In this document: positions 43,701-56,119 of the stretch, piece by piece | Numbering within the stretch: position 1 is the stretch's first letter | How the letters are laid out: the number at the start of each line of letters is the position of its first letter | Assembly: GCF_004027225.2 (NCBI RefSeq) | Contig: NC_044290.2 | Location: 8,696,906 to 8,760,905 of the forward strand | Length of the DNA: 64,000 nucleotides | Source of the DNA: Strigops habroptila | Taxonomy: Eukaryota > Chordata > Aves > Psittaciformes > Psittacidae | Reading direction: 5' to 3' | Notes under the pieces: model-generated | Told to the model about the DNA's origin: nothing | Databases searched by the model: none | The model's input: only the letters and a program-made list of their open reading frames with translations | Made by a program: the position numbers and the translations under genes

Positions 43701-46700
43701 TGACTGCAGTAACTGGTAGTTTCTTCTTGGTTTATGTCACAGTAAGAAAACAAAATTTACAAGCTTCCAGTGTGATGATTTTGAATACACAACTGACAAA
43801 TTAAATTGATGCTAAAGTAATGTATACATTTGTGGGTGAGGATGCAAGAATCTTAATATTTATTTGGAGAATAGAATCACAGAATGGTTTGGAAAAGACC
43901 TTTAGATCATCCAGTTCCAATCCCCTGCGACAGGCAGGGACACCTTCCACTAGACCAGGGTGCTCAAAGCCCTGACTGGGGCAGAAATCATTCTTTCTGA
44001 CAACAACAGAATATTTTTCAAAACACTAAAGACCAGCCCATTTCTTGCCCTAAGTGAGGGAGTGTGCTACAGTATCCTTATGGAAGGGCATGACGGAAGA
44101 GCAGAAGGTAGAATAGCACTTAACAGTTTATATTTGCAAACCAACCAATTAGCAAAACAAACTCCTTGGTGAGCATCTATCCTACAGAGACTGATGAGGG
44201 TGCAGGTTGTTACTTAGAGCAAGCAGAGCCCAGGAGCAACTTACTGGAGAAACATATGCAAAAATGTGCAAATTCGTTCTGCTCATGGGAGGTAGAATTA
44301 ATAAAGATAAAAAGTTGGTGCAGTATAAGTTAAATAAGCTTGGTTTTGATATGATAAAGCTGTGGTTAAAGGCATTTACTCTTACTTATTGTAGGATGGT
44401 TTTGTCCATGACTGTGTCTCTGTTTTGTTAATAAAAGTTTCCTCTTGTTTTGTTCTTGGTGGGGGTTCTTTTGTAGGTTGTCCGATGTGGAAATTGCAAT
44501 CACCATCATGTCCTCTATTAACTAAGCTAAGGAATCTGAACACTGAAGTCACCAACGTCGCAAAAATCGCTCTCTCACTTGGTGCATTTTCCACTGTGAA
44601 TTCAAAACTAACTGGAAACTGTTCCGCACCTGTGGTTAGTACTTTACAATGGGGGCTTGTGTTACAAGAAAAATGAAAAGAAAGTGGAAATAGTTTTGTT
44701 ACTTTTTAGGACTTCTGTTGTTTTAAAAACTCCTGTAGTTTGAGTCTCTTTCAGTCTTGGGTATTTTTGTGTGTGTGAGATTTACTCATTTTGCAGTGTA
44801 ATGTTAGATAATTCTCAAGGCTTTCTGTTAATCTCTGGGTTTAACAAGAGCTACCAGTTTAACTTATGTGAAAGTTGGTGTTACTCTGTGTAATGTTTTC
44901 CAGTAATTATTTAAGTATGTGTGTGTGTGTATTGCAGCTTTCTGGCCACCGACCCGTTTTTCCTGATACATTCAGGAAAGATTTACTAGATGAGATCATG
45001 TCTTCTAATTCCCAATTTCCTGTGAGAAAATACTTCTACAAGTTTCTGAAAAGGCAAACGGAACGGCTGGGTTCTGAAAGCAGTGCACAAGGTTAGTGAT
45101 CTACCTGGGGAAGAACATGCTCACACTGACTCTCTCTGGCATAAAAAGGCATTTGAAATTTCCGGAGACATGTCAGTGAAGGAATGTTGTTGTTGGAAAT
45201 GTTGGTCCTCATGTTTTAGGTCATTTTGACCAAATTCTTCAAATATGGCTTAAAAACCCGCTACAGTTGTAATGGACATAGCTTGAATTTGTAAATTATT
45301 TATTTTTCCTTTAGAAAGCAGAGCTGGCACTGCAAAATCTGAGGTAAATCAGAAACATTCTGACAACTGGAAGGAAACCAAGAGGAAAAGGAAAGAAACA
45401 GAAGAGCGCAAATCAAAAAGAAGAAAACAAATCGAAGGTTCAGAGACTGAAATAAAATCAGGAGTTTCTGAGAACCTTTTTTCTCCCACATCTGGAGAAA
45501 AACAAGCAGGGACAGAACAAGCCATGCATGTGGGAAAAAACAAGACCCAGAAACCAGATGTTATGATAGAAGACACTGGATATTTAGCAGAGCCAAATTC
45601 ACTTTCAGGTAACTGCATTTTCTGTCTGATTTTCATTCTCTTTGCCTTGAGGGAATGTATGTAGGATGTATCTCAGCTTTCCACTGTAGTGCAAAAATTG
45701 TATCTAGTCTTGATACTACTAGACTTGATCAACTCTTTTGTATGAAGAATTATTTAAAAATGGATGATACTTTTTCTGTAGGTGCTGAGAAGGAAGACAT
45801 GCTCTGGACAGAAAAATACCAGCCTCAAGATTCCAGTGAACTTGTAGGGAACAAGAAAGAAATTGAAAGGCTACACAGGTCAGAAGTGGAGCATGGATCC
45901 ATTCGTAAAATAACTCAGAACATTATATTAATGATGCTCAAAGAAGCAAAGTCAAATCTTTTATGCTATGCTTGAATAACTTACACCACTTACAGAGTGT
46001 ACCTTTGTGGCCTTTGTTTTGGTTTACTTCCAGGAAGTTGCAGAAACAAATTGTCATTTGGTGTCAATGATCTTTTGGTCATAGTTTCTCTTACAGTAAT
46101 ACCTTGGTAGCTTGTGTGATATGGTACAAAACAAAACCACACATGAAATGCTACATTAGGCTGTGGGATGGCATGAAATACTTAGTAAAAATGATTGTTT
46201 TGTCAGGTTATTTAAGCCTGCACTCTATGAATGAGGTAGCAACTTACCAGTACTTGTCCGTACTTCCCTACAAGCATGTCTGATCCTGATCTTGATGCAC
46301 TGCCTTTGCTTTTGACAGTAATTCAGTGCTCAAGTCCATCTAATACAATGCTTTTTCAGCTAAATTTTCTCTATAGGTTTAAGTTATTGTTGTGGCTCTT
46401 ATGCTGGATTTAAAGACCCATCTGACAAACAACACTAAACTATGAATGATAAAGCATTTTCCACAGTTTAAGGAGTTTGCCAAGTGACTTGGTTTTATAC
46501 CAATCATTTAATAGAGTGAAGAAGGAATCCTCTTTTACAAAAGAATCAAACAAATCTTGAACTTTTTAAATCTGAAAGGAGCTGTAGGTTTCTGAGGGGG
46601 ATAACAAGTCGCTGATGTTCCCCGGTTTTATGTTCTGTTCCATCTGAATTTGGTTCTCTTTATTCAGCAGTAATTATTTTCTGTTATGTTCCTTCCTTTT

Positions 46701-49700
46701 ATAGTTGGTTAAAAGAATGGAAAAAAAGAGCTGATTGGGAAGAAAAAAGAAATCAGAAAGGGGAGAAGGACAAAGAGCATGAAGGTGCTGATAGAATTAA
46801 ATATATACATAGCTTCTCTTTGTTAAAAGTTGGCACAAACATTACATGAATCCTGTCTTTTGTTTTAAATCTACAGATTCTTTGGACAGCCTTGACTTTA
46901 AAGATAATAAATCTGACATTGAGGAAGAGACTAGCCTCTGCAATACAGTTCTGATAACTGGCCCACCGGGAGTGGGGAAAACGGCTGCAGTATATGCTTG
47001 TGCTCAGGAGCTGGGTTTTAAGGTTTGTGGCCATTTTTCTTACTTGTAACTAGTGATATGAAAGCATTTGTAATACAAGATGTCTGAGATGTTTTTAAAA
47101 TGTAAATGAAATCCCATTGCAGATATTTGAAGTCAATGCCTCTTGCCAGCGTAGCGGGAGACAGATACTGTCTCAACTAAAAGAAGCTACTCAGTCTCAT
47201 CAAGTGGACAAAAAGGGCATTAATGCTCATAAGCCTTGCTTTTTTAACAGTTGTAGCAGTGCCAAGTCACCAAGTAGGTTTCATGGTTATATCTGGGGTT
47301 TTTGTTTGGCCGGGGGTTGGTAGTGGGGGGGGGTGTTTGCTCTGTTTTGGGGTGGAAGGTTGGCTAGTTTGGGGGTTTGTTGGTTTTTGGCTCTGCTGGC
47401 TAACACAACCACATACCATACTAAATAATAACTATCACAGTGACTGACTCTCAATTATCTTAAGTTATTTCTGTAGTGGTGGAATAAGTGCTATAGCATG
47501 TGAATAGAAAGCTGAACAGAAGCATTCCCTATAATAGGAGTAAAGTAAAATAAGCAGAAACCAGCACAGTGAACCTGTCCTGTACCAGACACAAGACTGG
47601 GATTTGCTCTAAATTTTCCTGAGAAATATAAGTTTGAGATTACATTTCCAGCTTACATTTAATATAAACCATATCTTGCAGAAAAAATATATTCTCCAAA
47701 GAAAGTTGTTTCACCCAGAAAACCTCCACTGTCCCCTAAAGGAGCAGGATTAAAACGGAACTTGCCCCCTAAAACACTTGCAAACTATTTCAAGATTTCT
47801 TCCAAACGTAAAAGTAGTGATGGAGCAGGGACATCTCGAGAAAAAAATCAAGGTAAATACCACTATTTAATGATAGTTAATATTTAATGATAAATAATGA
47901 TAATCTTCCTCTGGAGATGGAAATGCTGCACTGTACTACTGCGTATGTGGAGCTGTGTGGAGAAAATAGCTTATACTTATTCCACTCCAACTGCCAGCAA
48001 GAGTTACTTAATGCATCTCACATACGCTTAACTACGTAGGAAGTGGTCATTACTCTGTTATAGGAGAGTTAACTAGGGTACAGGCTATCTGAAGTTCAGT
48101 AGGCTTGCCTTAGTTTGGGTTTGGGGTTTTGGGGGGTTTTGTTGGGTTTTGGTTTTCTTTTTCAGAGCATTTAGGTAGAAGAAGATAAATTAAAATCTGT
48201 CTCTAGAAAAACACACCTGTACATTACCTCAGTGCCTGTTTCAGGTTGGTGTGGAATGGTCATTGTGCTAGGTGGTGTGTTCATGTATGTGTATATGTAC
48301 AAAAATTACTGCTACAGAATTAAGAGGTCCTGTAAAGCCAATAACTGTTCAATTAGAGACTGGATTTTGATACATAGAAGGGCACACTGAAATCTTTGAG
48401 TCTCTCAACATCAGCAGGTGCATTTCCAAATGTTTCATGAAATCAGGAAGTCTTAAAGACAAGTTTTTTGAAAGGAAATATGTATTTGGACAGCCAGTGT
48501 TTTCTTACAGGCAGTAGAGAGGAATGCACAAGCAAAGTGCTGGATTGAATTGGGGCAGTTGAGTCTAGTCCTTGTCTTTTCAGGCAATCATATTGCATGG
48601 TCTTGAAGGATTTATATCTGCTCCATGCCCCTGAGATATCATAGGTAACAAACAGGTTAAGTGCAGGCTTGATTTTACAAGTAGTCAGCCCTTCACCAAA
48701 CGTGGTTGAATTCACAGCAAATCTGTTGCAATATTTTTTTAAAGAAGCATCAGAAAAGGGTGTAGATCAGATTTCTGAGGTTTTAGATTTTCTTAAGCAG
48801 CTTATACATGGGGTGGTTTTGAAACCAGTGTCTACAATGCATATTGGATGTTTCAGTCCTCCTTGACTTCCTGCTCAATTCTTCAGCATCTGCAGGAAAT
48901 ACTCAGAATTCACTTGAAGACAAGAAAGATGCTCAAATTAAGTCAACAAACAAAGAAATAGAAGGAGGAGAACACAACAGAAAAAGTGCAACATCTCTCA
49001 TTCTCTTTGAAGAGGTAAAATTCACATGAAATATACTGATGTGAGGAGTATGTTGTTTCATTATGTTTAAAGAATTTAACTTCATTTTCCCTTCCTCCTT
49101 GAGACTTCTAAGTAGATTCAAGTGTGAGAATTATTAGCTTTTTAAAAATTAATTCAGTGTTTAATGACTTCATCCTCATGAGAACTCTCTTAAGCATGGA
49201 TCATTGTTTTACAAAGTTATTTTATAAGATAAAGAAACTGTCACTTATCAACAGTTGTTCACTGCTGGAACAGTTTCAATTCTGCAGATTTAATTCCTTT
49301 GATTATGTGAAAAGTGTTGGTTTATAATTTTACACTATGTACATGCACTGAGACACTTTAAAAGTCACCATTAAGACCCCAGTAATTACAGTATCTAAGC
49401 CCCCATTAAATTCACAGCGTGTAGCTATGTTCAAGCTATTAATGTTTTGCACTTCCTTTGTTTTCTATAGGTAGATATAATATTTGATGAAGATGCAGGA
49501 TTTCTAAGTGCAATAAAGACATTCATGGCAACAGCAAAGAGACCTGTAATTCTTACTACCAATGGTATGTTTGTTACAATAATTAGGCTTTACAGACAAA
49601 AGAGCCTCTTTTAATGAGGTGGTTTAAGTGGTGATGTTGAATACAGCTCCTAAATGTAGAATTAAATGAGTGGAGACTATAGAGTGAGTATTTTAATATT

Positions 49701-52700
49701 TTAATAAAGATACTAATGGATAAAGCAATTACTTTTGAACATAATGTCATGACAGTTCACTGCTATCTTTTTATATAGATCCAACATTCAGCTTAATGTT
49801 TGATGGCTATTTTGAAGAGATCAACTTTAGAACCCCTTCCCTGGTAAGTCTGTGTTTAGAAATGCAGATACATAATTGTCAGCTAATTTAAGTTTGACAT
49901 TTAAATGTTGGTGTAGGTTTATATTTAGCTGATGTACTGTATGTGTTTCATCAGAAGACGTATGTATGTATGTTTACATGTAGAAATTACTAGCATGGAA
50001 GATTTATTTTCTTAACCATTGAGTATTTCAGAGAATTACAAGAAGAACATCACTTGATTTAGTTTTTAGGATGTAGTAAATCATTTCATAGATGGTATAT
50101 CTAATAGTTTAGATTTGAAAGCTGACTATGCCAGTATTGGTTCATTCATTTAAAAGTATAGCACCTATTTTAGAAGTATTATTCCGTTCATGGTTATTCC
50201 TTTAATGTAAATACTGGTATGCTGCATATCAGTTTTATTTGCAACTGTGTATTATGTACAAAATCTAAATAAATAAGAATCAGAAGGAACTAACTCTTGA
50301 GAATGGGATTTTTTTTAATGTGAAATTGAAAAATCTTTTGGGCTACCAGACAATTGCAGAGTTAAAAGGAAAATAAAAACCTTTGGAGTGCATATAGTTC
50401 ACTGAAACCTATTCAGTGGTGATGAGAAACAAGGTTTGTGTGGTTTCAGGAACATAAGCAGAATATGTGTGTTTGGTTTGTTTTTAATGAGTTGAATTTC
50501 TAAATTGAACCTGATTCACTGACATGGACTCTTTAGATTTGGTGGAATATTCTGCTTTTCTGTGAAGGTTTTAATGTAGCTATAATCTAATTTAATGAAC
50601 TAATCTTCTGTATTGAAACAAAAGTGTATTGCAAGCATAAATAATTTGCTTCTGCTTACTGCAGTCTGATTGGTAGGAGTTGCTTTCAGTGGCCTTTGTC
50701 TAACTTTTGTTCAGATAAATGCTGCGAGCTACCTTCAAGTGCTGTGTCTGGCTGAGAATCTGCGAACAGATGTGAAAGACTTGGCTGCTCTGTTAACCAC
50801 AAATAACTGTGATATCAGACAAAGTGTTCTCTACTTACAATTTTGGGTTAGAAGTGGAGGTGGATGCTTGAAAGACAAACGTTTGGCACATCATGGTAGG
50901 TTGATTTCAGTTTTTTTTTTAAATCTCCATCTTAACATGAATTTGATTAAATCAAACAGTTCCCAGACACATATAAATAGATGGGAACTTTCTGTAAGAC
51001 CCCTAAACACTTTGTACAGTTTTGGGGGCTTTTTTTGGCTACTTCAGAGACTTGTATATATGCATAATCAACTATAAGTTTGGGGAGTTTATTGCATCAT
51101 CATTATGGTACTTGATTATCTCCCTCTCCTTTTCTGAGTAGCAAAACTTGGGCAAAGCAGAAAGCCATTAGTACTTCCCCTTCAACTCAGAGTTTGCAGT
51201 TCTTTATCCATTTAGCTGAGTTTGTAGGAAATTCACCTAGAGGAAGCAGAACTAGAGAAATGTAAGAACTGGACAGCTAGCAAGCAGGCAGCAGGGAAAG
51301 AGCTTGGTGGCAAAGGGTAGAGGAAGAGCATCCCCAGCAGGCATTGGTGTGTGAGACTGTGTGTGAGTTGTGTGACAGAGAGAGACTAGTGGGGCATAGA
51401 AGGAAGAACAAACTATTTCAAGTGGTTACTTGCAAAGAAAGGAGAGGCAGCAGATTGGTAACACTTAACGTGTGGATGATGAATGGGGATGGGGATAACT
51501 AATTCCAGTTGCTATATTCATTCAGAATTGCAGCAAGAGGCGACAGTTACAGTATCCTACAAAAAAGGAATTGAGGCAAAGAGGAGAAGAATCAATTTCA
51601 TGATGCAATTGTTTCTTTCCAAGTAAAGCATATTATCTTTGTGCAGGAGGAGAGGAGACAAATAAAGGAGATCATGTAATTCATTCTGAAAAGACTACTG
51701 ATTCCAAGATGGACTTTTCTCAAGCTGATGCACATCCTCAGGAACTTCCAAAATGTGATACAGGCTGTGTAGAGACATTGCTTGGCCTTAAGAATATCCT
51801 GATGCCTTCAGAAGACTTGTTTACATTTCTTAAGGTATTTTTGTAGTTGACTAATACTTCGAATAATTGAGTGTAATCATCACTATGAATAGCATCTTAG
51901 AAGCAAATGTCTTTGAAAGGGTTTGTTGTAGAAATTAGGGGATTCTGTTGTTACTAAGAAAAAATCTGAGCTGGGGCAGTCTCTTGCCTCACAAAGCCAG
52001 GAGTATGAGATTATCTTTAATAACAGTTTCATTAAAGAAAAAACTATTTTAATGTATTAATTTTCATTATTATTACTTTACAGCACAAAATCACAACCAT
52101 GGACACATGGAACAAATGGATGCAGCTTCTCACAGAATTCCAGATGAAGAAAGTGGATTTTATGTATCGTAATCTTGAATTTATTCTTCCCTTACCAGTG
52201 CAAGTTCTTTCAAACCAGTCTGAAGCCCCTGGCTCTGTACTTGAAAGGACTACCATAGTTTCTTCAAAAAACAGATCTACTAATAGTTATTGCTCTGGAA
52301 AAAGTAGCCCTGTAAAAAAGTCTGAAAAGACAAAGAGACAGAAAAAGCTTGAAATATTGGATGATAGTGACTTATTTGATACTGCACTGAACTATTCAGC
52401 TGAATTCATAACTTTGCCATCAGATAGTCCTGCATCATGCACTGAAGTGAATAAAGAGGAATCAAAATTGTTGATGAATAAAGAAGAAAAAGAAATTCAA
52501 ACTAAAACCTCAGCAAATGAGAAAAGCTCTGCTCTTGCTTCTCAGTGTCTGAATTCACTGACTGAATTTGTGGAGACCATGTCATTCTTGGATTGCTGTG
52601 TGAACACTAACACCAAGGAACCACTGGAGTTTTCTACAGATGAAGGATTTAATTGGACAAATGGCAAAATCAAAAATGGTCTTTGTGATGAATTCAGTAT

Positions 52701-54460
52701 AGAAAATACTGATTGGTGGAGTTCCCAGAGCTGTAGTGAGATAATGGCAGCTATTGAAGCACTCAGTTTTAACAAGTGTTCCGTTAATATTTCACAAAAC
52801 TTGGAATCCGCTTTGAGTACCAGTAAAGCACCTGAAAGTGATGAACTGGAGGGACTTACTTTGCGTATTTCAAACACAAGAAATTGTGTATCCTTCAGTC
52901 AGTCTGCTGATTCAAGGTGAGACTGTGCTAGTATTTCTGGAATATAATGCAGTTATTTGTCAAGAAATGCATTTCACAGGGGGTAGGACTGTTTTGGCTA
53001 CTATAGATACACATTCATGAAAGTTGTCAGTATGTCTCATAATGCAGAAACATGTTGTTAGCTTTGCTCGTCTAAGCTTAAATTAACTGCTTGGCAATCT
53101 CTGCAAAAAGTGACTTTTCCTATTTGAACAGCCTGACTAGAACATGTTCGGGAATGGTAGCTTTAATCTAGTCTATTTACTTCCAAAATGAGCCCCCAAA
53201 AGAATAACAAAAACTTAAAGGAGTGGCTTTTTCAAGACAGATGGACTAAAATGGATTCTGCAAGTACTAGACCATGCCTGGTCATATTGACTCTGTGTTA
53301 AATGCATGGGTGTTGCGCGGTGAAGACCTAACGAAATTCAGAGCAAAGTTACTGCAGTTTTTTTTGTGGTAACTTATGCTGACAAAGAGTAACCTTTAAT
53401 ATATTATAAAAGACCAAAGAACACATTGCTGCTAGCACGTGTGGATAGGAAAGATTGGTTTTAACAGGAGTTGTCATATGTGAAATGCATAATAGGTAAA
53501 TGAAACCTATTCAAGTGTCTGAACAGGAAAGTACGTTAGACTCTACTTCTGTAAGTCAGTACCCAGAGGAACAGTGTCAAAATGTATTTAACCATCTTAA
53601 CCTGTGATCAAATTTGGCCAATATATCTTGAGTTATACACTGGATGTGATAGTGACATTCTGGCAAATACCAATCACACACCACTTCTTATTTGTGAAGA
53701 CTACAGATGCTTTATTTTTACATTGTCTGATGGATGTACTAAACCTCACCTACATCACGAGATTGTGAAGACCTCCCTAGATTAGACTCATACTTAAGCT
53801 AGGAGCATTGGCCAAACTACTGTCCCTCATGTTTCTGCTTTTGAGTGCAGCTTTGTGATGCTGTGTAAGCAGCACACAATCAGAAGTTGCAGGATCTAAT
53901 CCTTTGGGATGTAGTTTTGGACATCTGTATGTTTAGCAGTTTTAAACTAGTGGATGTGATCTTAAAGGAACAAAATAGGGCCTGCACGTTCTTGAACAAG
54001 AAACAGTAAAGCTTCCCTCTCCTTTTTAGCATTCACAGAAAAGCAGAGAAGAGGCTGGCAGTCATCAGAACAGTATTTTCCAGAAGTCCTTTAAACCTGG
54101 GTAACAAGCAAGCCAGCATACTGGAATACCTCCCCACTCTTCGCAGTATCTGTAGGTCTGAGAAGCTAAAAGAGCAAGGGAAGACTAAAAGAAGGTAAGT
54201 TTTGGGTTTCCTGAATCTTGCTACATTTCCATCTACAAAGTAGTTAGGAATTTTAATAATAAAATACTTGGTCAAATAATTCTAGACAAGAAAAGTGAAC
54301 CTTTGTCTCTCTAAATGATGTTGCCTTGTAATTGCAAATAACTTTGTCCTCTTACAGTCACTTCTACTTTTCTTTTTGTAGGTTCTTGCATTATCTTGAA
54401 GGGATTCATCTCGAAATACCCAGACAAATGATAAATGGTCTGTCTTTAGACTTCCCTTAA
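37710..54460 (+). CDS. ATAD5: ATAD5 (ELG1), RFC-like PCNA-unloading factor (complete)
   Basis: ATAD5 replaces RFC1 in an RFC2-5 complex that removes PCNA from replicated DNA and brings USP1-UAF1 to deubiquitinate it. The 23 coding exons are 37710-37775, 38830-40595, 40918-41005, 41575-41739, 42248-42395, 42872-42956, 43428-43609, 44477-44634, 44938-45091, 45315-45608, 45782-45878, 46705-46784, 46877-47022, 47123-47273, 47682-47852, 48896-49014, 49471-49564, 49779-49843, 50715-50895, 51647-51834, 52084-52916, 54030-54194 and 54382-54460. They sum to 5,475 nt, 1,824 aa plus TAA (human about 1,844). The phase closes at every junction. The MVG start matches human. The N-terminal half is basic and disordered. 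The AAA+ core has Walker A GPPGVGKT (residues 1123-1130) and a Walker B variant LILFEEVD (1285-1292). The C-terminus ends in FLHYLEGIHLEIP then LDFP. Confidence 0.97.
38108..38293 (-). repeat. CR1 LINE 3' fragment in ATAD5 intron 1
   Basis: The plus strand reads GAATCGTAGAATCACAGAG, then GGGTTGAAGGGACCTTAAAG, CCACGGGCAGGGACACCTTC and AACCTGGCCTTAAACACTGC. This is the reverse complement of a CR1 3' end. It lies just outside the CpG island. Confidence 0.92.
38830..40595 (+). CDS. ATAD5: ATAD5 exon 2 (large disordered N-terminal exon)
   Basis: This 1,766 bp exon encodes about residues 23-611. It opens with PCKKRREEDTS and two short aromatic motifs, ITRYF (37-41) and ILDYF (60-64). Downstream are the conserved SIITVSFEDFLKS segment, VTVLAQVHSIPP (about residue 322 onward, the area reported to bind UAF1 in human), the acidic EEEELELAVLE block and SLEERHQFMKAFRQPTSD. 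The rest is Lys/Ser/Glu-rich and poorly conserved, typical of this protein. The exon ends SPI plus two bases of Arg. Confidence 0.95.
43873..43975 (-). repeat. CR1 LINE 3' fragment in ATAD5 intron 7
   Basis: The plus strand begins AGAATCACAGAATGGTTTGG and continues with ACCTTTAGATCATCCAGTTC and GACAGGCAGGGACACCTTCC. This is a CR1 3' end in minus orientation, about 100 bp long. Confidence 0.92.
45782..47022 (+). CDS. ATAD5: ATAD5 exons 11-13 (start of AAA+ domain, Walker A)
   Basis: Exons 45782-45878, 46705-46784 and 46877-47022 encode EDMLWTEKYQPQDSSELVGN, the box II-like RFC entry motif, then an acidic/basic linker. SLCNTVLITGPPGVGKTAAV follows with the P-loop Lys1129 and Thr1130. Human has GPTGVGKT at the same place, so one residue differs inside the loop but the catalytic Lys-Thr is kept. 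Confidence 0.95.
47123..49564 (+). CDS. ATAD5: ATAD5 exons 14-17 (RSGRQ block, basic insert, Walker B)
   Basis: Exons 47123-47273, 47682-47852, 48896-49014 and 49471-49564 encode FEVNASCQRSGRQILSQL, a Ser-Pro-Lys rich insert with KTLANYFKISSK (Y1229-F1230), and LILFEEVDVIFDEDAG, the Walker B region. The FEEVD form in place of DEAD-like residues is usual for this family. The final codons give PVILTTND. Confidence 0.94.
47295..47352 (+). repeat. G-run tract downstream of the ATAD5 exon 14 donor
   Basis: The G-runs GGGG (47295-47298), GGGGG (47312-47316), nine G (47325-47333) and GGGG (47349-47352) begin 21 bases after the exon 14 donor GT at 47274. They lie on the transcribed-sense strand of ATAD5. 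Confidence 0.6.
48117..48146 (+). repeat. G-quadruplex-type tract in ATAD5 intron 15
   Basis: Four G-runs (3, 4, 6, 3) are separated by loops of 3, 4 and 7 bases (TTT, TTTT, TTTTGTT). This fits the usual G3+N1-7 rule for an intramolecular quadruplex in the pre-mRNA. Confidence 0.65.
52084..54460 (+). CDS. ATAD5: ATAD5 exons 21-23 (C-terminal region)
   Basis: Exons 52084-52916, 54030-54194 and 54382-54460. They encode the helical KWMQLLTEFQMKKVDFMYRN segment, a Ser/Lys linker with KKLEILDDSDLFDTAL, a block containing SFLDCCVN, and the well-conserved tail with ASILEYLPTLRSICRSEKLK and FLHYLEGIHLEIP. The stop TAA is at 54458-54460. Confidence 0.94.
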
Positions 54461-55285
54461 AATCGCAAACACCAGGAATACTTTGTGCCTAATGGTGGTA
54501 TTCTCACCATAGTTTGATTTTTACCTTTTTTTTTACCACATTATTTTATTGTATATTCAGAGCCATTTGTATATTAAATTTCTATAAGTATTTAAAATAA
54601 TGTATATATCTATTGTCATGATACTGCTCTCCACACTGAAATGTGGCTTTGTTTGGTGCTTATCCAGTAAGTGCATTTATAATATTAAATGCACAAACTA
54701 ATCAATGGGGACCCCTTCACGCTATCTTTCTCTGTGTATCACATGGCAAGAAGTCCTTTTGCAACAACCAACCATCACAACTTCCACAGCAAAGTTGCTT
54801 CTTTCAGAAGAGACCGTTTTATTAAAATAAGCTTGTTTCTTTCTGAATTTGCAGTGAAATGTTAAATAACTTGGGGTGGGAGGGAGCAGGGAGAGGATGT
54901 GACAAGTCTTTCAGAACTCTAAATGACAAAAACCAACTCTTTGCAATAAGGACTGGGTGTCAAAGTCTTTACAAAGCACTGTGCCTCAATGTACATATCG
55001 TTGTATACATTAATTTCCTTATTTCCAGCTGTCAGATCTGCATGTTCATCTCCTAAAAGGGTAGAGAAATTATTACTGTAGCTCAAGACGGTCTCAGAGA
55101 TTAAATTTTGTAAATAACAACTATTCCAGTGTTACTTTGGTTTCAGTAATATTTAACTACTTCTAGTCTTGTATATTGTGTTCTATTTTTATCCTTCATT
55201 TTGTACTTGACGAGACTTCAGCCTGATTATTTGTGATTGAACCTGGTTTTGTACGACAATAAATTTGTGAGACTTTGCTACAATT
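54461..55285 (+). other. ATAD5: ATAD5 3' UTR
   Basis: AT-rich non-coding sequence following the stop. The best polyadenylation signal is AATAAA at 55258-55263, followed within 25 bases by GT-rich sequence, which suggests cleavage near 55280. ATTAAA-like hexamers near 54575 offer a shorter alternative. Confidence 0.65.
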
Positions 55286-56119
55286 CTGGATATTTCTGTT
55301 GTATGAAATGTAAGACTCCTCAAACTTAACGTTTTCGGTTCATAAAGATGATGTTTAAGGGTTTTTTAACTGGAAATACTTCAACCATGTACTTTTCTGC
55401 CTTTATATTGCAGCTGGACTGTTCCCCTTCCTCAAACTGAGTCAGGTTGGTGCCATGCAGTGGTACTCCACTTACCTCAATGTCTCTGTAATAGTAAGGT
55501 GTAGCACATTCTATTCCCATATTTTTCATGTCTTAAAGATGATCAAGAATGAGAAATACTTACGAGAACGTTAAATTGCTTTAAGCTTTCACATTGTAGA
55601 TAATAATCTTTATAGCTTGTTCTTTCCATAGCCCAGAATTATCAAATAGGAATGAAATAGTGGTGGCTGTTAAAATCTGCTTGGGCTATATTCTTGTGTC
55701 AATGGTCTAGGCAATTCCTGTCCATTTTTGTAAAAGTACATAGATTTTTCTTAAATTGTTTTTAAATAAAAAAGTAAAATATATCTGTTCACTGCTTTAT
55801 AAAGGCATTCTCCATCTAACTAGGTTACAGTGGGGACCTACATAAATTGGAAGCAAGCCATATAAGTATTACTATTTTAGGAAATTCATGGGTAATTTAA
55901 AAGACATAAAGGAGAAAGCCATGGCAGACACCTCCTTCTGAAGTCAACTCTCTGGTTCTAGCAACTGCTTTAGGATTTTGGGGTTTCGATAGAATTTCCA
56001 GGCTGTGGTATCCAAAAGGAAAGGTGGAATTCAAGTCTCACTTCTTGATACTTGTTTGCAATTACCACATAAAGACAACTCAAAGTGGTTTGAATGAAGC
56101 ATAATTCACTTGTGAGGAT
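55286..56119. other. Spacer between ATAD5 and the TEFM relic
   Basis: No gene is recognised. A 67-codon minus-strand frame at 55326-55529 has no known match and no splice or start support. If TEFM was once active here, this stretch would have held its 3' UTR. Confidence 0.5.

Noticed and set aside
48846-48895. Alternative acceptor (TTTCAG near 48855) for ATAD5 exon 16
   Set aside because: Only the TGCAG acceptor at 48895 keeps the frame (G NTQNSLEDK) from exon 15.
55326-55529. 67-codon minus-strand frame considered as a TEFM or novel C-terminus
   Set aside because: It does not match TEFM, lies downstream of the TEFM relic, and lacks an acceptor with matching phase.
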